Positions 53,930 through 62,559 of a stretch of 64,000 nucleotides of DNA are shown here, piece after piece. Both the position numbers and the translations under genes were made by a program. The stretch's first letter is position 1; the number at the start of each line of letters is the position of its first letter. The stretch comes from Thermosediminibacter oceani DSM 16646 (GTDB lineage Bacteria; Bacillota; Thermosediminibacteria; Thermosediminibacterales; Thermosediminibacteraceae). The notes under the pieces are model-generated. The model saw nothing but the letters and a program-made list of their open reading frames with translations, made no database searches and was not told the DNA's origin. Location of the stretch: NCBI RefSeq assembly GCF_000144645.1, contig NC_014377.1, positions 2,170,001 through 2,234,000 of the forward strand. Direction: 5' to 3'.

Positions 53930-55081
53930 CTAGTCTTTCTTCTCTTCTTCCGGAACCTCTTTTTCGGTCACCCGTATCAGTTCGTACTCCTTGCTTCCCA
54001 TTCCAAGCTCGTAGGCCGCGTCTATATGAAGCTGCGCATCCTTCCCGGTCACGGCTTTGAGTATATTTTCGCCCTTTTTCACGTTTTTATCCGCCGCCTT
54101 TGATCCGGGAAGGGGATCGGCGCCGTTTATGATATCCAGGGACGCCTGGTCTATCGCCACTATGTCGTGGGACACCAGCACGCCCTGATCCTGCACCAGC
54201 GGGGTGTCGGCCATGGGCATGCAGTCGCACTCGGGCTGGACCTCGGTGATGAAGTTTATGTAAAGGATCCTGCCCTTTTCGAAGGTGGAGACCACCGCGT
54301 AAGCCGATTCGGCGAGGCCCCTCTGGAAGGTCTCTTCATCGATGGGCACCACCAGGGCCTTTTCCGGACAGACTCTGGCGCACCTGCCGCACTTGACGCA
54401 AACGGTTTTATCTATGACGATGCTGTCGTCAACAAGCTGCAATGACTTGTGCGGGCAGACGTCCACGCACTGTCCGCACCGGATGCACCGGGCTTTTATC
54501 CATTCCAGGTGCTTGCCTTCATAAAAGTGGATCCTGCCCCTCTCGGCCTTACCGTGGTGATCCTTGCAGCTTATGCAGCCCATCGCCAGGTTCTTTATGG
54601 CTCCTCCGAAGCCGGAACCGATATGCCCCTTGCAGTGGGATACGACGATCATAGCCGGGGCGTAGTATATGGCTGATGCCACCCCTATCTCTCCCAGGAT
54701 TGGTCCCGCCTTGACCCTGATCTGGTCCCTGCCGAAAATTCCGTCGGCCAGCACCACCGGGGCCCCTACCGAGAGATGGTTGATGCCTTCCATATTGGCC
54801 ACTTCCAGGTACTCGAGGCCCGGTATCCTCACCGTATCGGTGACAAAGGGCTGCCCGCCTGCTTCTTTTACCCTTTCAACTACTTTCCTCAAAAAGATAG
54901 GCCGTACTATGCGGTGGGCTCCCTGAGACCCGAAATGGGTCTTTATAGCTACGTAATCTCCCTTTTCGATGAACGAATTGAAGTCCACCATCTGCAGTAT
55001 TTGTTCAAACTTGGCCACAAAGCTGTACTTGTAGTCATAGCTTTTAACTCTGGCATCGGCAAAATAGATTTTACTCTTCAT
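53930..55081 (-). CDS. DUF362 protein with two 4Fe-4S clusters
   Basis: 383 residues. The DUF362 domain (about 30-190, YVAIKTHFGSQGAHRIVRPIFLR; VSHCKGHIGSGFGGAIKNLAMGC) is followed by a bacterial-ferredoxin pair CIRCGQCVDVCPHKS and CVKCGRCARVCPEKA, then a C-terminal part of the same domain and a charged tail. Such proteins are common in anaerobes; their redox role is not settled. Own terminator; leader carries two small palindromes. Confidence 0.9.
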   Translation of the reverse strand: MKSKIYFADARVKSYDYKYSFVAKFEQILQMVDFNSFIEKGDYVAIKTHFGSQGAHRIVRPIFLRKVVERVKEAGGQPFVTDTVRIPGLEYLEVANMEGINHLSVGAPVVLADGIFGRDQIRVKAGPILGEIGVASAIYYAPAMIVVSHCKGHIGSGFGGAIKNLAMGCISCKDHHGKAERGRIHFYEGKHLEWIKARCIRCGQCVDVCPHKSLQLVDDSIVIDKTVCVKCGRCARVCPEKALVVPIDEETFQRGLAESAYAVVSTFEKGRILYINFITEVQPECDCMPMADTPLVQDQGVLVSHDIVAIDQASLDIINGADPLPGSKAADKNVKKGENILKAVTGKDAQLHIDAAYELGMGSKEYELIRVTEKEVPEEEKKD

Positions 55082-55244
55082 TATTCGAACCTCCCCGTGT
55101 GATTCTGGATTTCAGCTTAGCACCGAAATTCGGTTCTTCCACCGATTTTCGGTGTTTGCCAGAGATTCTCCCTTTATTATCTGTAAGTTTAATTCCACCG
55201 TATACTTCCACGGCTTTTGAATTTCTCAAGTCCACTCCCGTCAT
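55071..55244 (-). CDS. Possible 57-residue leader ORF upstream of the DUF362 gene
   Basis: MTGVDLRNSKAVEVYGGIKL continuing to ITRGGSNNEE, ending 11 nt inside the DUF362 gene. Its ATG lies about 10 nt from an extended -10 (TGG-TATAAT, minus strand 55263-55255), so it would be almost leaderless. No ribosome site or homolog is seen. May be chance. Confidence 0.25.
   Translation of the reverse strand: MTGVDLRNSKAVEVYGGIKLTDNKGRISGKHRKSVEEPNFGAKLKSRITRGGSNNEE
55122..55153. promoter_or_regulatory. Tandem palindromes upstream of the DUF362 gene
   Basis: ACCGAAATTCGGT (55122-55134) and ACCGATTTTCGGT (55141-55153), starts 19 bp apart, 40-72 nt before the DUF362 start and downstream of the likely -10. 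They look like two copies of one operator. The remaining 55082-55383 gap shows nothing else firm. Confidence 0.5.
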
Positions 55245-55383
55245 TCTGCTTTTATTATACCATACGTTTCCATCTTAAAAGAAAAAGAGGATTTTTAACA
55301 TCCCCTTTTAAAAATTTATTTTATTCCGCCTGAAAACATTCTATAATTCAACAAATACTTATTTCCCGGGAAATATTTCGTTT

Positions 55384-56679
55384 TTATCCGACAAGAACGG
55401 GGACAACGGTTGACGCTGCAGGCACCACATAGGCCCTGAAATCTTCCCCGAGCATGTTGCGTACAATTTGTAGCGCCAGGCTTGCGTCGGCTGCGGGCAC
55501 CATTCCCATTTCGGAGACCATTCCGGCGTCGAGTTTCGACACCAGCACCACCCGGAACCTCTCCAGAGTCAGGGTGAGCATGTAGCCTACGCCCTTGGCT
55601 ATGGTAAATTCCCTCCAGAGTTCCTCTTCCCTCATCCGGCGGGTGGGGAAGTCTTTTATAATCCTGTAAAAGTCGCCGTTGCCCACTCCCTCGGGGCACT
55701 CCGCTACCAATACTATTACACCGCCGTCCTTCAGTACCCCCTGGCAGTTTTCTACGGCCTTTGTGGCCTGGTAAAGATCGATATCCTTTGGAAATCCGCC
55801 GCAGGAGAGGATCAAAGCGTCGGCGCACTTCTCCACCTCAATGCTGAAGAACTCCCGGACAGAGCGGCAGCCTTCTTTGAAGGCCTCCCTGTAATCTCCT
55901 GCCACGACCCGGGCGATTTTCCCTTCATCGTTCAGGATTACGTTGACCATGAAGGTGGGATTTACCATCGCCGCAATTTCGGCCATGTCCTGGGCCATGG
56001 GATTATCGGATACCCTTCCGGGTCCAACAAAGGGGTTTATGCCCCCACCCTTGTCTGGCGGGTTGAGCATCAGCTTGTGATTGTGTTGAATCGTCTCGTA
56101 GCCCGAAACACCCGGGCAGACGGCCTTTCGTCCGCCCCCGAATCCGGCCATCGAATGGTACACAATGCCGCCGGTTATTATCACTTTATCAGCTCCGGCT
56201 ACCAACCGGTTGACCCACACCGGCGTTCCCGAAGAAGTGGTGCCGAGGTAGACCAGCGATTCCCGGTCCCTGCAGTTGTGGTCGACCACCCGGACCCTTC
56301 CCAGGACTTCCCGACCGAACATGTACTCGAGCTCCTGCTCGGTATGACCTCTATGGGTGCCCGTTGCCACCACTACGGTGATGTCTTCGTAAGGAATTCC
56401 CGATTCCCGGAGCTCCTCCAGCAGAACGGGGATTACTCTCGAGTTCCTGACGCTCCTTGTTATATCGCTGGCTATTATGACGACTGAATCGCCTTTTTTA
56501 ACCAGCCCGGAAAGCGGAGGTGAACCGATGGGGTTTCGCACCGCCTCCACTACAGCCTCTTTTTCGTCGGGTACCGCCGGTACATCCCGGGCTTTTAGGA
56601 CGCCAAGGACATTTTTCGCGGGGATTTTAAGCGTCATCATCCCCCTGCCGTATTTTAAATTAAAGGTTTTTATCTTCAT
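55384..56679 (-). CDS. LarA-type nickel-dependent racemase family protein
   Basis: 431 residues from ATG 56679 (GGGAGATGG upstream). LarA landmarks: SDITR near residue 70, ATGTHRGHT, and the cofactor segment HSMAGFGGGRKAVCPGV, followed by HNHKLM. LarA enzymes use a nickel-pincer nucleotide to racemise 2-hydroxy acids. The cofactor makers LarB/C/E are not in the window. Many paralogs act on substrates other than lactate, so I leave it unspecific. Confidence 0.88.
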   Translation of the reverse strand: MKIKTFNLKYGRGMMTLKIPAKNVLGVLKARDVPAVPDEKEAVVEAVRNPIGSPPLSGLVKKGDSVVIIASDITRSVRNSRVIPVLLEELRESGIPYEDITVVVATGTHRGHTEQELEYMFGREVLGRVRVVDHNCRDRESLVYLGTTSSGTPVWVNRLVAGADKVIITGGIVYHSMAGFGGGRKAVCPGVSGYETIQHNHKLMLNPPDKGGGINPFVGPGRVSDNPMAQDMAEIAAMVNPTFMVNVILNDEGKIARVVAGDYREAFKEGCRSVREFFSIEVEKCADALILSCGGFPKDIDLYQATKAVENCQGVLKDGGVIVLVAECPEGVGNGDFYRIIKDFPTRRMREEELWREFTIAKGVGYMLTLTLERFRVVLVSKLDAGMVSEMGMVPAADASLALQIVRNMLGEDFRAYVVPAASTVVPVLVG

Positions 56680-56856
56680 GAAGCCATCTCCCAAATATTT
56701 TTTATATTTTATTTTATCGCGCGGGTTTTAACAATACTGCACCTTAAAGTAAAATAAAGGTGTTAATATACTATGATAGTCTGGGTGCCACTATATTCTA
56801 GAAGTTTAAATCTGCCCATTGACAAAATGTGGTAGGTTTTTTTGTCATCTTTGGAG

Positions 56857-57117
56857 GTGACAAAGCTTACAAAGAAAGCTGAAACTCCGAGAACTGATTG
56901 CTACAGCGAAAAATGGTGATGAGGAAGCTATGACCTACGTCGTTAAGCACTTCATTCCAATTGTTAAGAAATACAGCCGTCAACTGGATTACGAGGAAGC
57001 CTGCTCCGATTTAGTTACTTGATAATTGAAGCCGTTCACCGCTACCACCCTAATATCACCTTGGGTAGAGATGAGATAAACCGGTACTTCTCCCATAAAA
57101 GCAGTGACCGAGATTGA
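56857..57117 (+). pseudogene. Sigma-factor region-2-like gene (RsoA-like), damaged
   Basis: GGAGG and GTG 56857 open MTKLTKK, but the conserved part KLRELIATAKNGDEEAMTYV ... KKYSRQLDYEEACSDLVT is in another frame, and after SDLVT two stops appear while LIIEAVHRYHPNITLGRDEINRYF continues one frame over to TGA 57117. The composite is about 80 residues, matching sigma-70 region 2 proteins such as RsoA/UviA. It lies before the IS1182 insertion. A TGACAAAA/TTTTGTCA inverted repeat sits just upstream (56820-56847). Confidence 0.6.
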
Positions 57118-57136
57118 CTCCAGAAAATTTTTCGGT

Positions 57137-57160
57137 AGGGGGTTATTAAAATAACCCCCT
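57137..57160. repeat. Left 24-bp target duplication of the IS1182 element (palindrome)
   Basis: AGGGGGTTATTA-AAATAACCCCCT in full; identical to 61239-61262. The palindrome looks like a terminator stem and served as the insertion target. Confidence 0.95.
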
Positions 57161-57161
57161 C

Positions 57162-57192
57162 AGACTGTCGACAAAGTAACTGTCGACAGTCT
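57162..57192 (+). terminator. Terminator-like hairpin at the left IS1182 end
   Basis: AGACTGTCGACA and TGTCGACAGTCT with a 7-nt loop, then TTTTTTT. It would stop outside transcription from reading into the transposase gene. Confidence 0.85.
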
Positions 57193-57272
57193 TTTTTTGC
57201 AAAAGCTAGTACAAAAATCATCAGCTTTTTAGTAAAATTAAAGAAGATACAAAAATATTGTGGGGCGATGAA

Positions 57273-57709
57273 ATGTTAACGAAGAAAAATCGAGAAATAA
57301 TAGAGCAGGTAGAATTAGTAAGCATCGATAGCTTAGTACCTCAAGACCATCTCCTTAGGGCAGTAGAAGAAAGCATCGACTTTAATTTCATTTATGATGA
57401 AGTAAAAGACCTATATAGCGAAAATACAGGAAGACCTAGTATTGACCCGGTAGTGTTAATTAAGCTACTCATGCTCCAAGCATTGTATGGAATCCGCTCC
57501 ATGCGCCAAACCATCAGAGAAGTAGAAGTCAATGTAGCTTACCGTTGGTTTTTAGGCTATGGATTACAAGAAAAAATACCTCACTTTTCAACTTTTGGAA
57601 AAAACTATGAACGGCGGTTTAAGGAAAGTGATCTATTTGAAAAGATATTCGAGCGGGTGTTGATGGAAGCAATAGAATGCGGGTTTGTTAAAACAGATGC
57701 AGTATTTAT
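57273..57709 (+). pseudogene. IS1182 transposase, N-terminal part
   Basis: ATG 57273 opens LTKKNREIIEQVELVSIDSL and continues with GRPSIDPVVLIKLLMLQALYG and FSTFGKNYERRF, the N-terminal DUF772 domain of IS1182/IS5-like transposases. It reads KTDAVFI to the IS21 insertion point at 57709. Joined to 60193-61216 the frame is continuous (1461 nt, 486 residues), so the gene was intact when IS21 arrived. Confidence 0.93.
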
Positions 57710-57864
57710 TGTTTATTGCATAATTAAAATGGACAGAGTTGCAAAATAAAATCCCCACTTTTGCAACTCAAAAATCCCCAAATTTGCAAAGGTCATTGCA
57801 GGCACCCCTAAAAACCTTTACCCTTGTAGTTAGGGAAATCTTAACTGCAAGGGAGGATTGGAGG

Positions 57865-59388
57865 ATGCTCACAATGACCCATATTGATAATATCAGAAAA
57901 GCGTTCTTTATGAAAGGGCAAAATATCAGCGAGATAGCCCGGGAATTCCAAAAAGACCGAAAAACTATACGCAAGTATATTTATCAAGAAGACTGGAACA
58001 CCAGGGTTAAAGTTGAAGAAGTTAAACATACCTTCCCAAAACTCGACCCTTTCAAGGCGGATATAGATCAGTGGCTTGAAGAAGATAAAAAAGCTCGCAA
58101 AAAGCAGAGGCATACCGCCAAAAGGATTTATGACAGGCTCTGTGAAAAATACCAAGATAAGTTTAACTGTTCTTACCGCACCGTAGCAGGCTACGTAGCC
58201 ATGAGAAAAAAAGAATTGTACCAGGACAACTCATGTCGTCTGCCGCTGGAACATATCCCGGGTGAAGCGCAGGTGGATTTCGGTGAGGCAGACTTTTACG
58301 AAAACGGGACGCTGCATCACGGATTTTATCTGAACCTGTCGTTTCCCTACAGTAACGTAGGATATACCCAGCTTTTCAAGGGAGAAAACCAGGAATGCCT
58401 GTTTCAGGGACTTAAGGACATATTTGAACACTTGGGGGGAGTACCCCGTAAGCTATGGTTTGATAACGCCAGCACTATCGTGAAACTCTCGAAAAATGGA
58501 GAGCGCAAACTAACCGACGCCTTCCTGAGGTTCAAGCAGCACTATGGTTTTGAAGCGGTATTCTGTAACCCTGCTTCCGGCCATGAAAAGGGTAATGTGG
58601 AAAACAAGGTGGGATACCACCGGCGCAACTTCCTTGTCCCGGTCCCCAGGTTTGAAAAGCTGGAGGATTTTAACCGCGAACTTTTACGATTGTGCGACCG
58701 GGACATGCACCGCGAACACTACCGGAAGGAGGCATCCATAGCCGAACTTTTTAATGAAGACCGTAAGGCTCTGCTTGAGCTGCCTACCGTTCCTTACGAG
58801 GTAGCCGGTTACATAACAGTCAAAACCAACGCCTACGCCAAATTCAGCTTGAACGGTGGAAAGCACCTATACTCTACCGCCCCCAAATACGCCAACAGCC
58901 GGGTGCTTGTAAAGATAACAGCCCATGAGGTCATACCGCTGGATGAGAGCCACCGGGAAATCGTGCGCCACCGGCGGCTTTACGGGGACAACAAGCAAGA
59001 AAGCATGGACTGGCTGCCATATCTTACCCAGCTTTCCCGCTGTCCGGGAGCCCTTAAGTATTCGGGAATATACAGCATGCTGCCGGACCCACTCCGGGAA
59101 TACCTCGACGGCTTAAGCAAAAGTGAGCGCGGCAAAGCGCTCAAGGCTTTGGCTGTGCTTTGTACCAAAAGCAGTTTTGAACAGGCTGTGAACGCTGTAG
59201 CCGAGGCTCTCCTTTACGGAGTGCAGGATTTAGACAGCCTCGTAGCCATCCATAACAGGATAACGGGTATAACCCCGCAGTTGGAGCCGGTAAAGATTCC
59301 GGAAGGGGTTCCTGAACTCACTGCATTCCGCTTCAATGCAGAAGACTATGACAAAGCCTTTCTGAAAGGCGGTGCCAATTTATGCTGA
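57865..59388 (+). CDS. istA: IS21-family transposase IstA
   Basis: 507 residues from ATG 57865 (GGGAGG 8 nt upstream; the longer frame runs through the IS end repeats). N-terminal HTH (GQNISEIAREFQKDRKTIRKYI), DDE core with EAQVDFGEADFY, KLWFDNAST and ...ASGHEKGNVENKVGYHRRN (glutamate), and a C-terminal beta-barrel domain. Appears intact and overlaps istB by 7 nt. Confidence 0.96.
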   Translation: MLTMTHIDNIRKAFFMKGQNISEIAREFQKDRKTIRKYIYQEDWNTRVKVEEVKHTFPKLDPFKADIDQWLEEDKKARKKQRHTAKRIYDRLCEKYQDKFNCSYRTVAGYVAMRKKELYQDNSCRLPLEHIPGEAQVDFGEADFYENGTLHHGFYLNLSFPYSNVGYTQLFKGENQECLFQGLKDIFEHLGGVPRKLWFDNASTIVKLSKNGERKLTDAFLRFKQHYGFEAVFCNPASGHEKGNVENKVGYHRRNFLVPVPRFEKLEDFNRELLRLCDRDMHREHYRKEASIAELFNEDRKALLELPTVPYEVAGYITVKTNAYAKFSLNGGKHLYSTAPKYANSRVLVKITAHEVIPLDESHREIVRHRRLYGDNKQESMDWLPYLTQLSRCPGALKYSGIYSMLPDPLREYLDGLSKSERGKALKALAVLCTKSSFEQAVNAVAEALLYGVQDLDSLVAIHNRITGITPQLEPVKIPEGVPELTAFRFNAEDYDKAFLKGGANLC

Positions 59389-60113
59389 AGGACGAAATCG
59401 CCGCCTGCTGTAAAGCATTAAAACTCAGCCGCAATCTAGTGGAAAACTGCGACAAGATCGAGGCTCAAAGCCATGAAGAATACCTGCTGAAGCTGCTAAG
59501 ATTAGAACTGGAGCACAGAGACGCAAGTCGAAAGGACAGGCTTTTGAAAAATGCGGGCTTTTACACGATAAAGACCTTTGCCGGCTACATATTCGATGAA
59601 ATCAAACTCCCGCAGGGGCTTACACCGCAGGACCTAAAAGATTGCAAATTTCTCGAAGAAAAGAAAAACCTGATCCTTTACGGCAACGTGGGAACCGGCA
59701 AAACCCATCTTGCCACCGCCATCGGTGTGGAGGCCTGTAAAAAAGGCTACAACGTAAAGTTTTTCCGCACTGCAGCGCTGGTAAACCGGCTGGTGGAAGC
59801 CCGGAAGGGAGGTGAACTTTCCGGGTTACTGAAACAGCTTTCCAAACCAGATCTTCTGATCTGCGACGAATGGGGCTATGTTCCTTTGGACCGCGAAGGA
59901 GCGCAGCTACTTTTTCAGGTGATTTCGGACTGCTATGAACGTCGCAGTGTAGTAATTACCACTAACCTGGAATTCAGCCGCTGGGCGAGCATTTTCTACG
60001 ATGAGCAGATGACAGCAGCAATGATTGACCGGCTAATACACCACAGTTACCTATTGATCTTTGATGGTCAAAGCTACCGGATGAGGCAATCACTCATGAG
60101 GCAATTAAGTTAA
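59382..60113 (+). CDS. istB: IS21-family helper ATPase IstB
   Basis: 243 residues, AAA+ (DnaA/DnaC-like): Walker A GNVGTGKTHLA, Walker B LLICDEWGYVP, sensor ITTNLEFSRW, arginine finger MIDRLIHHS. IstB selects target DNA and remodels it for IstA. Intact. Confidence 0.97.
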   Translation: MLKDEIAACCKALKLSRNLVENCDKIEAQSHEEYLLKLLRLELEHRDASRKDRLLKNAGFYTIKTFAGYIFDEIKLPQGLTPQDLKDCKFLEEKKNLILYGNVGTGKTHLATAIGVEACKKGYNVKFFRTAALVNRLVEARKGGELSGLLKQLSKPDLLICDEWGYVPLDREGAQLLFQVISDCYERRSVVITTNLEFSRWASIFYDEQMTAAMIDRLIHHSYLLIFDGQSYRMRQSLMRQLS

Positions 60114-60184
60114 CATAAAAATTCCCCACCGGTGCCTGGGGAAAAACCTTTGCAAAAATGGGGAATTTCCTCTTGCAAAAAACA

Positions 60185-61216
60185 GTATTTATCGATGCTA
60201 CTCACATAAAAGCCAGTGCCAATAAGAATAAATATATCGAGAAAGTCGCTAAGCAACGGACTCAAAAATATAAGAAAGAACTTTTAAAAGAAATCAACGC
60301 CGAACGGGAAGCAAACGGTAAAAAGCCCTTTGAAGAAGAAGATGATGATGACGATAACAACAAAGGAGAAAATAGCTCTAAAAAAGTCAGGGTAAGCACC
60401 ACAGATCCTGAAAGTGGGATGTTTCAAAAAGGGGAAAAAGAGCGCTGCTTTGCCTACACAGCTTCTGTAGCCTGTGACCGGAACAACTTTGTCCTTGGTG
60501 TCAAAATAGCACCTGGAAATGTTCATGACAGCCAGGTATTCTCCGATTTATTTCAAGAAGTAAACGATAAATTTTCTAAAATAGAGGCGGTAGTGGTTGA
60601 TGCAGGCTACAAAACCCCCGGGATATGCAGAGAAATCATTGAGGCAGGAGCGCTTCCCGTTATGCCCTACAAGAGGCCGATGACCAAAGATGGCTACTTT
60701 AAAAAACGCGAATACGTCTATGACGAATATTATGATTGTTACATATGCCCCAACAACCAAATATTAGAATACAGCACCACCAACCGGGCGGGATACCGGG
60801 AATATAGGAGCAACCCCCAAATATGCTGTAAATGTCCCATGCGCCTACAGTGCACCAAAAGTAAAAATTACACAAAAATCATAACTCGGCATATATGGGA
60901 GCATTACATAGAAATAGCGGAAGATATAAGACACACCCAATGGGGTAAAGAACTATACAAAATGCGCGGCCAGACCATCGAGCGGGTATTTGCCGATGCG
61001 AAGGAAAAGCATGGCATGCGCTATACAAATCTACGAGGCTTGAGGAAAGTTGGACATTACCTCACGCTTCTTTTCGCATGCATGAATTTAAAAAAGCTGG
61101 CTTTATGGAAGAAAAGACGGGGAACGTTTCCGCCAACAGTCCCCGCTTTACATTCGTTTTTCTTAAAAATTTTCTTCGCCTTCAACAAAAAGCCGCTTTT
61201 AGGTTATGCATCCTAA
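60185..61216 (+). pseudogene. IS1182 transposase, C-terminal part
   Basis: Resumes VFIDATHIKASANKNKYIE right after the IS21 element, with the first catalytic Asp in FIDATHIKA, the second in VVVDAGYKTPG and the Glu in QTIERVFADAKEKHGMRY; a Cys-rich insert (CPNNQ ... CCKCPMRLQC) lies between. The K/D/E-rich stretch EEEDDDDDNNKGENS near the start is a normal linker in this family. Split by IS21, so non-functional as it stands. Confidence 0.93.
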
Positions 61217-61224
61217 AAGCGGCT
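61191..61224 (+). terminator. Hairpin at the end of the IS1182 transposase gene
   Basis: AGCCGCTTTTAGG and CCTAAAAGCGGCT around TTATGCAT, covering the stop codon; short T-run (TTTG). Confidence 0.7.
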
Positions 61225-61238
61225 TTGTCTACAAGCTG

Positions 61239-61262
61239 AGGGGGTTATTAAAATAACCCCCT
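61239..61262. repeat. Right 24-bp target duplication of the IS1182 element (palindrome)
   Basis: Identical to 57137-57160, immediately after the right inverted repeat. Confidence 0.95.
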
Positions 61263-61318
61263 ATTTTCTCTTATATATATAGAGAGGGCTAAATATACAA
61301 GCTGGAAGGAGGTGGATA

Positions 61319-61787
61319 ATGATGATTCCCTCCACTTAACGCCTATACAAGTTATATTAAAAAAGCTCGTATTATGGCTTGGTTTATTACCGGTTTGCGT
61401 CACGAGGCTATCTGGCTAGCGAAGAAGCATAGGCGGCTAAAAGAGCACGAACTGCTAATCCTCAACAACCTAATCAGTCAAGACGCCAAAAATGATGAAA
61501 CTGAAAGGCTGGATACTGTAGCCGCCACAGATAACATCCTTGCAGAAGTAGAAGAAATGGTTTTCCTCCAGGAGACCCTCTCGTTGCTAACACCGCAATA
61601 ACAGAAAGTTATTACAGCAACAGTCCTTGAGGAACGCATAGAGCAGGATGTGGCTAAAGAACTTGGGATGTCACAACTAGCAGTACACCAGATGAAAGAA
61701 CGAGCGTTGAAAATATTGCGGAAACATTTTGCAAGGTGGAGCCCACCGCCAAGTAGAGCCTCATCCAGAACGGATAATGACCCCTAA
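61319..61787 (+). pseudogene. Sigma-factor region-4-like gene (SigO-like), damaged
   Basis: AAGGAGGTGG and ATG 61319 start MMIPST-stop, but one frame over FPPLNAYTSYIKKARIMAWF ... RRLKEHELLILNNLISQDAKN runs on to LSLLTPQ, where TAA (61599-61601) replaces an expected Gln codon, and resumes in phase as QKVITATVLEERIEQDVAKELGMSQLAVHQMKERALKILRKHFA to TAA 61787. The end is a sigma region 4 HTH. With the region-2 gene at 56857 it recalls the split SigO/RsoA pair. One frameshift and one nonsense codon. Confidence 0.6.
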
Positions 61788-61851
61788 ATCTTCTTCTGAG
61801 GATATCTTCTTAAACTATCAAAAACTATCAAATTAAAAGGAGTGAATATCT

Positions 61852-62484
61852 ATGGCTTATGATTTTGCTTATCGCAGAATAAAAACTTCTTCGACTGGTT
61901 ATCGTAAAATTGAAGCAACGATCACGTTACCATCTCTAAATGATATAAATATTGAAAGTGGTGCTGCATTGTATGAATACCTTGGTTGTGATGGTTCAAC
62001 ATTTGATTTTGAATTTGGTTTTGGTTTAGCGCCATCTGATGGTTATAGCACAAAATATGGAATCTATCGCAGTATTAATGTAGGTGGAAGTGATTGGCAA
62101 TGGATACCAGGGTATACCTTTGATCCAGGTTCAACTTATAGACTTCTAATTGCTGCCGAAAATGGATACATTAAATGTTACGTTTATAATGCAAGTGGTA
62201 CACTCTTATACTCCAACAATTTTACCGTTAGTGGAATTAGATTTGATGGTTCAGGGCAAAGAGTTCGTCGGGTATCTACTTTATTAGTACCTTCAGGTGG
62301 TTCAGCAAATGTTAATAATAACCGATGGATAACCACATTGGTAGGAACACCGACAACTTTTGTTAATGCTACAAGTTCTAACTGCACGGCAACGAATGAA
62401 ACAAATCCATCTGGACAACCCTGGATTTCTGTAACCACATTTAACACTTACTATAATGAGAATATAAATCTAGACATTCGTTAA
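61852..62484 (+). CDS. Unknown beta-rich protein (lectin/laminin-G-like look)
   Basis: 210 residues, no signal peptide, rich in S/T/N/G/Y, with alternating strands such as RKIEATITLPSLNDINIESG, FDFEFGFGLAPSDG, TYRLLIAAENGYIKCYVYNAS. It suggests a jelly-roll or laminin-G-like sandwich, but I do not recognise the family. GC is far below the chromosomal genes. AAAGGAG precedes ATG 61852; a direct repeat AAACTATCAA lies 20-40 nt upstream. It sits directly behind the sigma-like fragment and has its own terminator, so it could be that sigma factor's target. Confidence 0.75.
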   Translation: MAYDFAYRRIKTSSTGYRKIEATITLPSLNDINIESGAALYEYLGCDGSTFDFEFGFGLAPSDGYSTKYGIYRSINVGGSDWQWIPGYTFDPGSTYRLLIAAENGYIKCYVYNASGTLLYSNNFTVSGIRFDGSGQRVRRVSTLLVPSGGSANVNNNRWITTLVGTPTTFVNATSSNCTATNETNPSGQPWISVTTFNTYYNENINLDIR

Positions 62485-62492
62485 AAACATCT

Positions 62493-62522
62493 AGCGCACC
62501 GTTTTTCGGTGCGCTCCTTTTT
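62493..62522 (+). terminator. Terminator of the 61852 gene
   Basis: AGCGCACCG and CGGTGCGCT with a T5 loop, then CCTTTTTAG. Confidence 0.9.
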
Positions 62523-62559
62523 AGTGTGCAGAATCATTTTACCGTGTTCATTTTATGTC

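Larger units (their letters stand above)
57710..60184 (+). mobile_element. IS21-family insertion sequence
   Basis: 2475 bp beginning TGTTTATTGC and ending GCAAAAAACA, with 8-bp duplication GTATTTAT at 57702-57709 and 60185-60192. Repeated AATCCCCA-x-TTTTGCAA motifs occur twice inside the left end and once inverted at the right end (near 60140-60170), the multiple terminal repeats of IS21. Carries istA and istB. Confidence 0.96.
57161..61238 (+). mobile_element. IS1182-family element, interrupted by an IS21-family element
   Basis: Ends CAGACTGTCGACAAAG (57161-57176) and CTTTGTCTACAAGCTG (61223-61238) are imperfect inverted repeats (13 of 16). Removing the inner element and one copy of its 8-bp duplication leaves 1595 bp with one transposase gene. 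Flanked by identical 24-bp palindromes. IS1182 members are known to favour palindromic targets. Confidence 0.93.
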
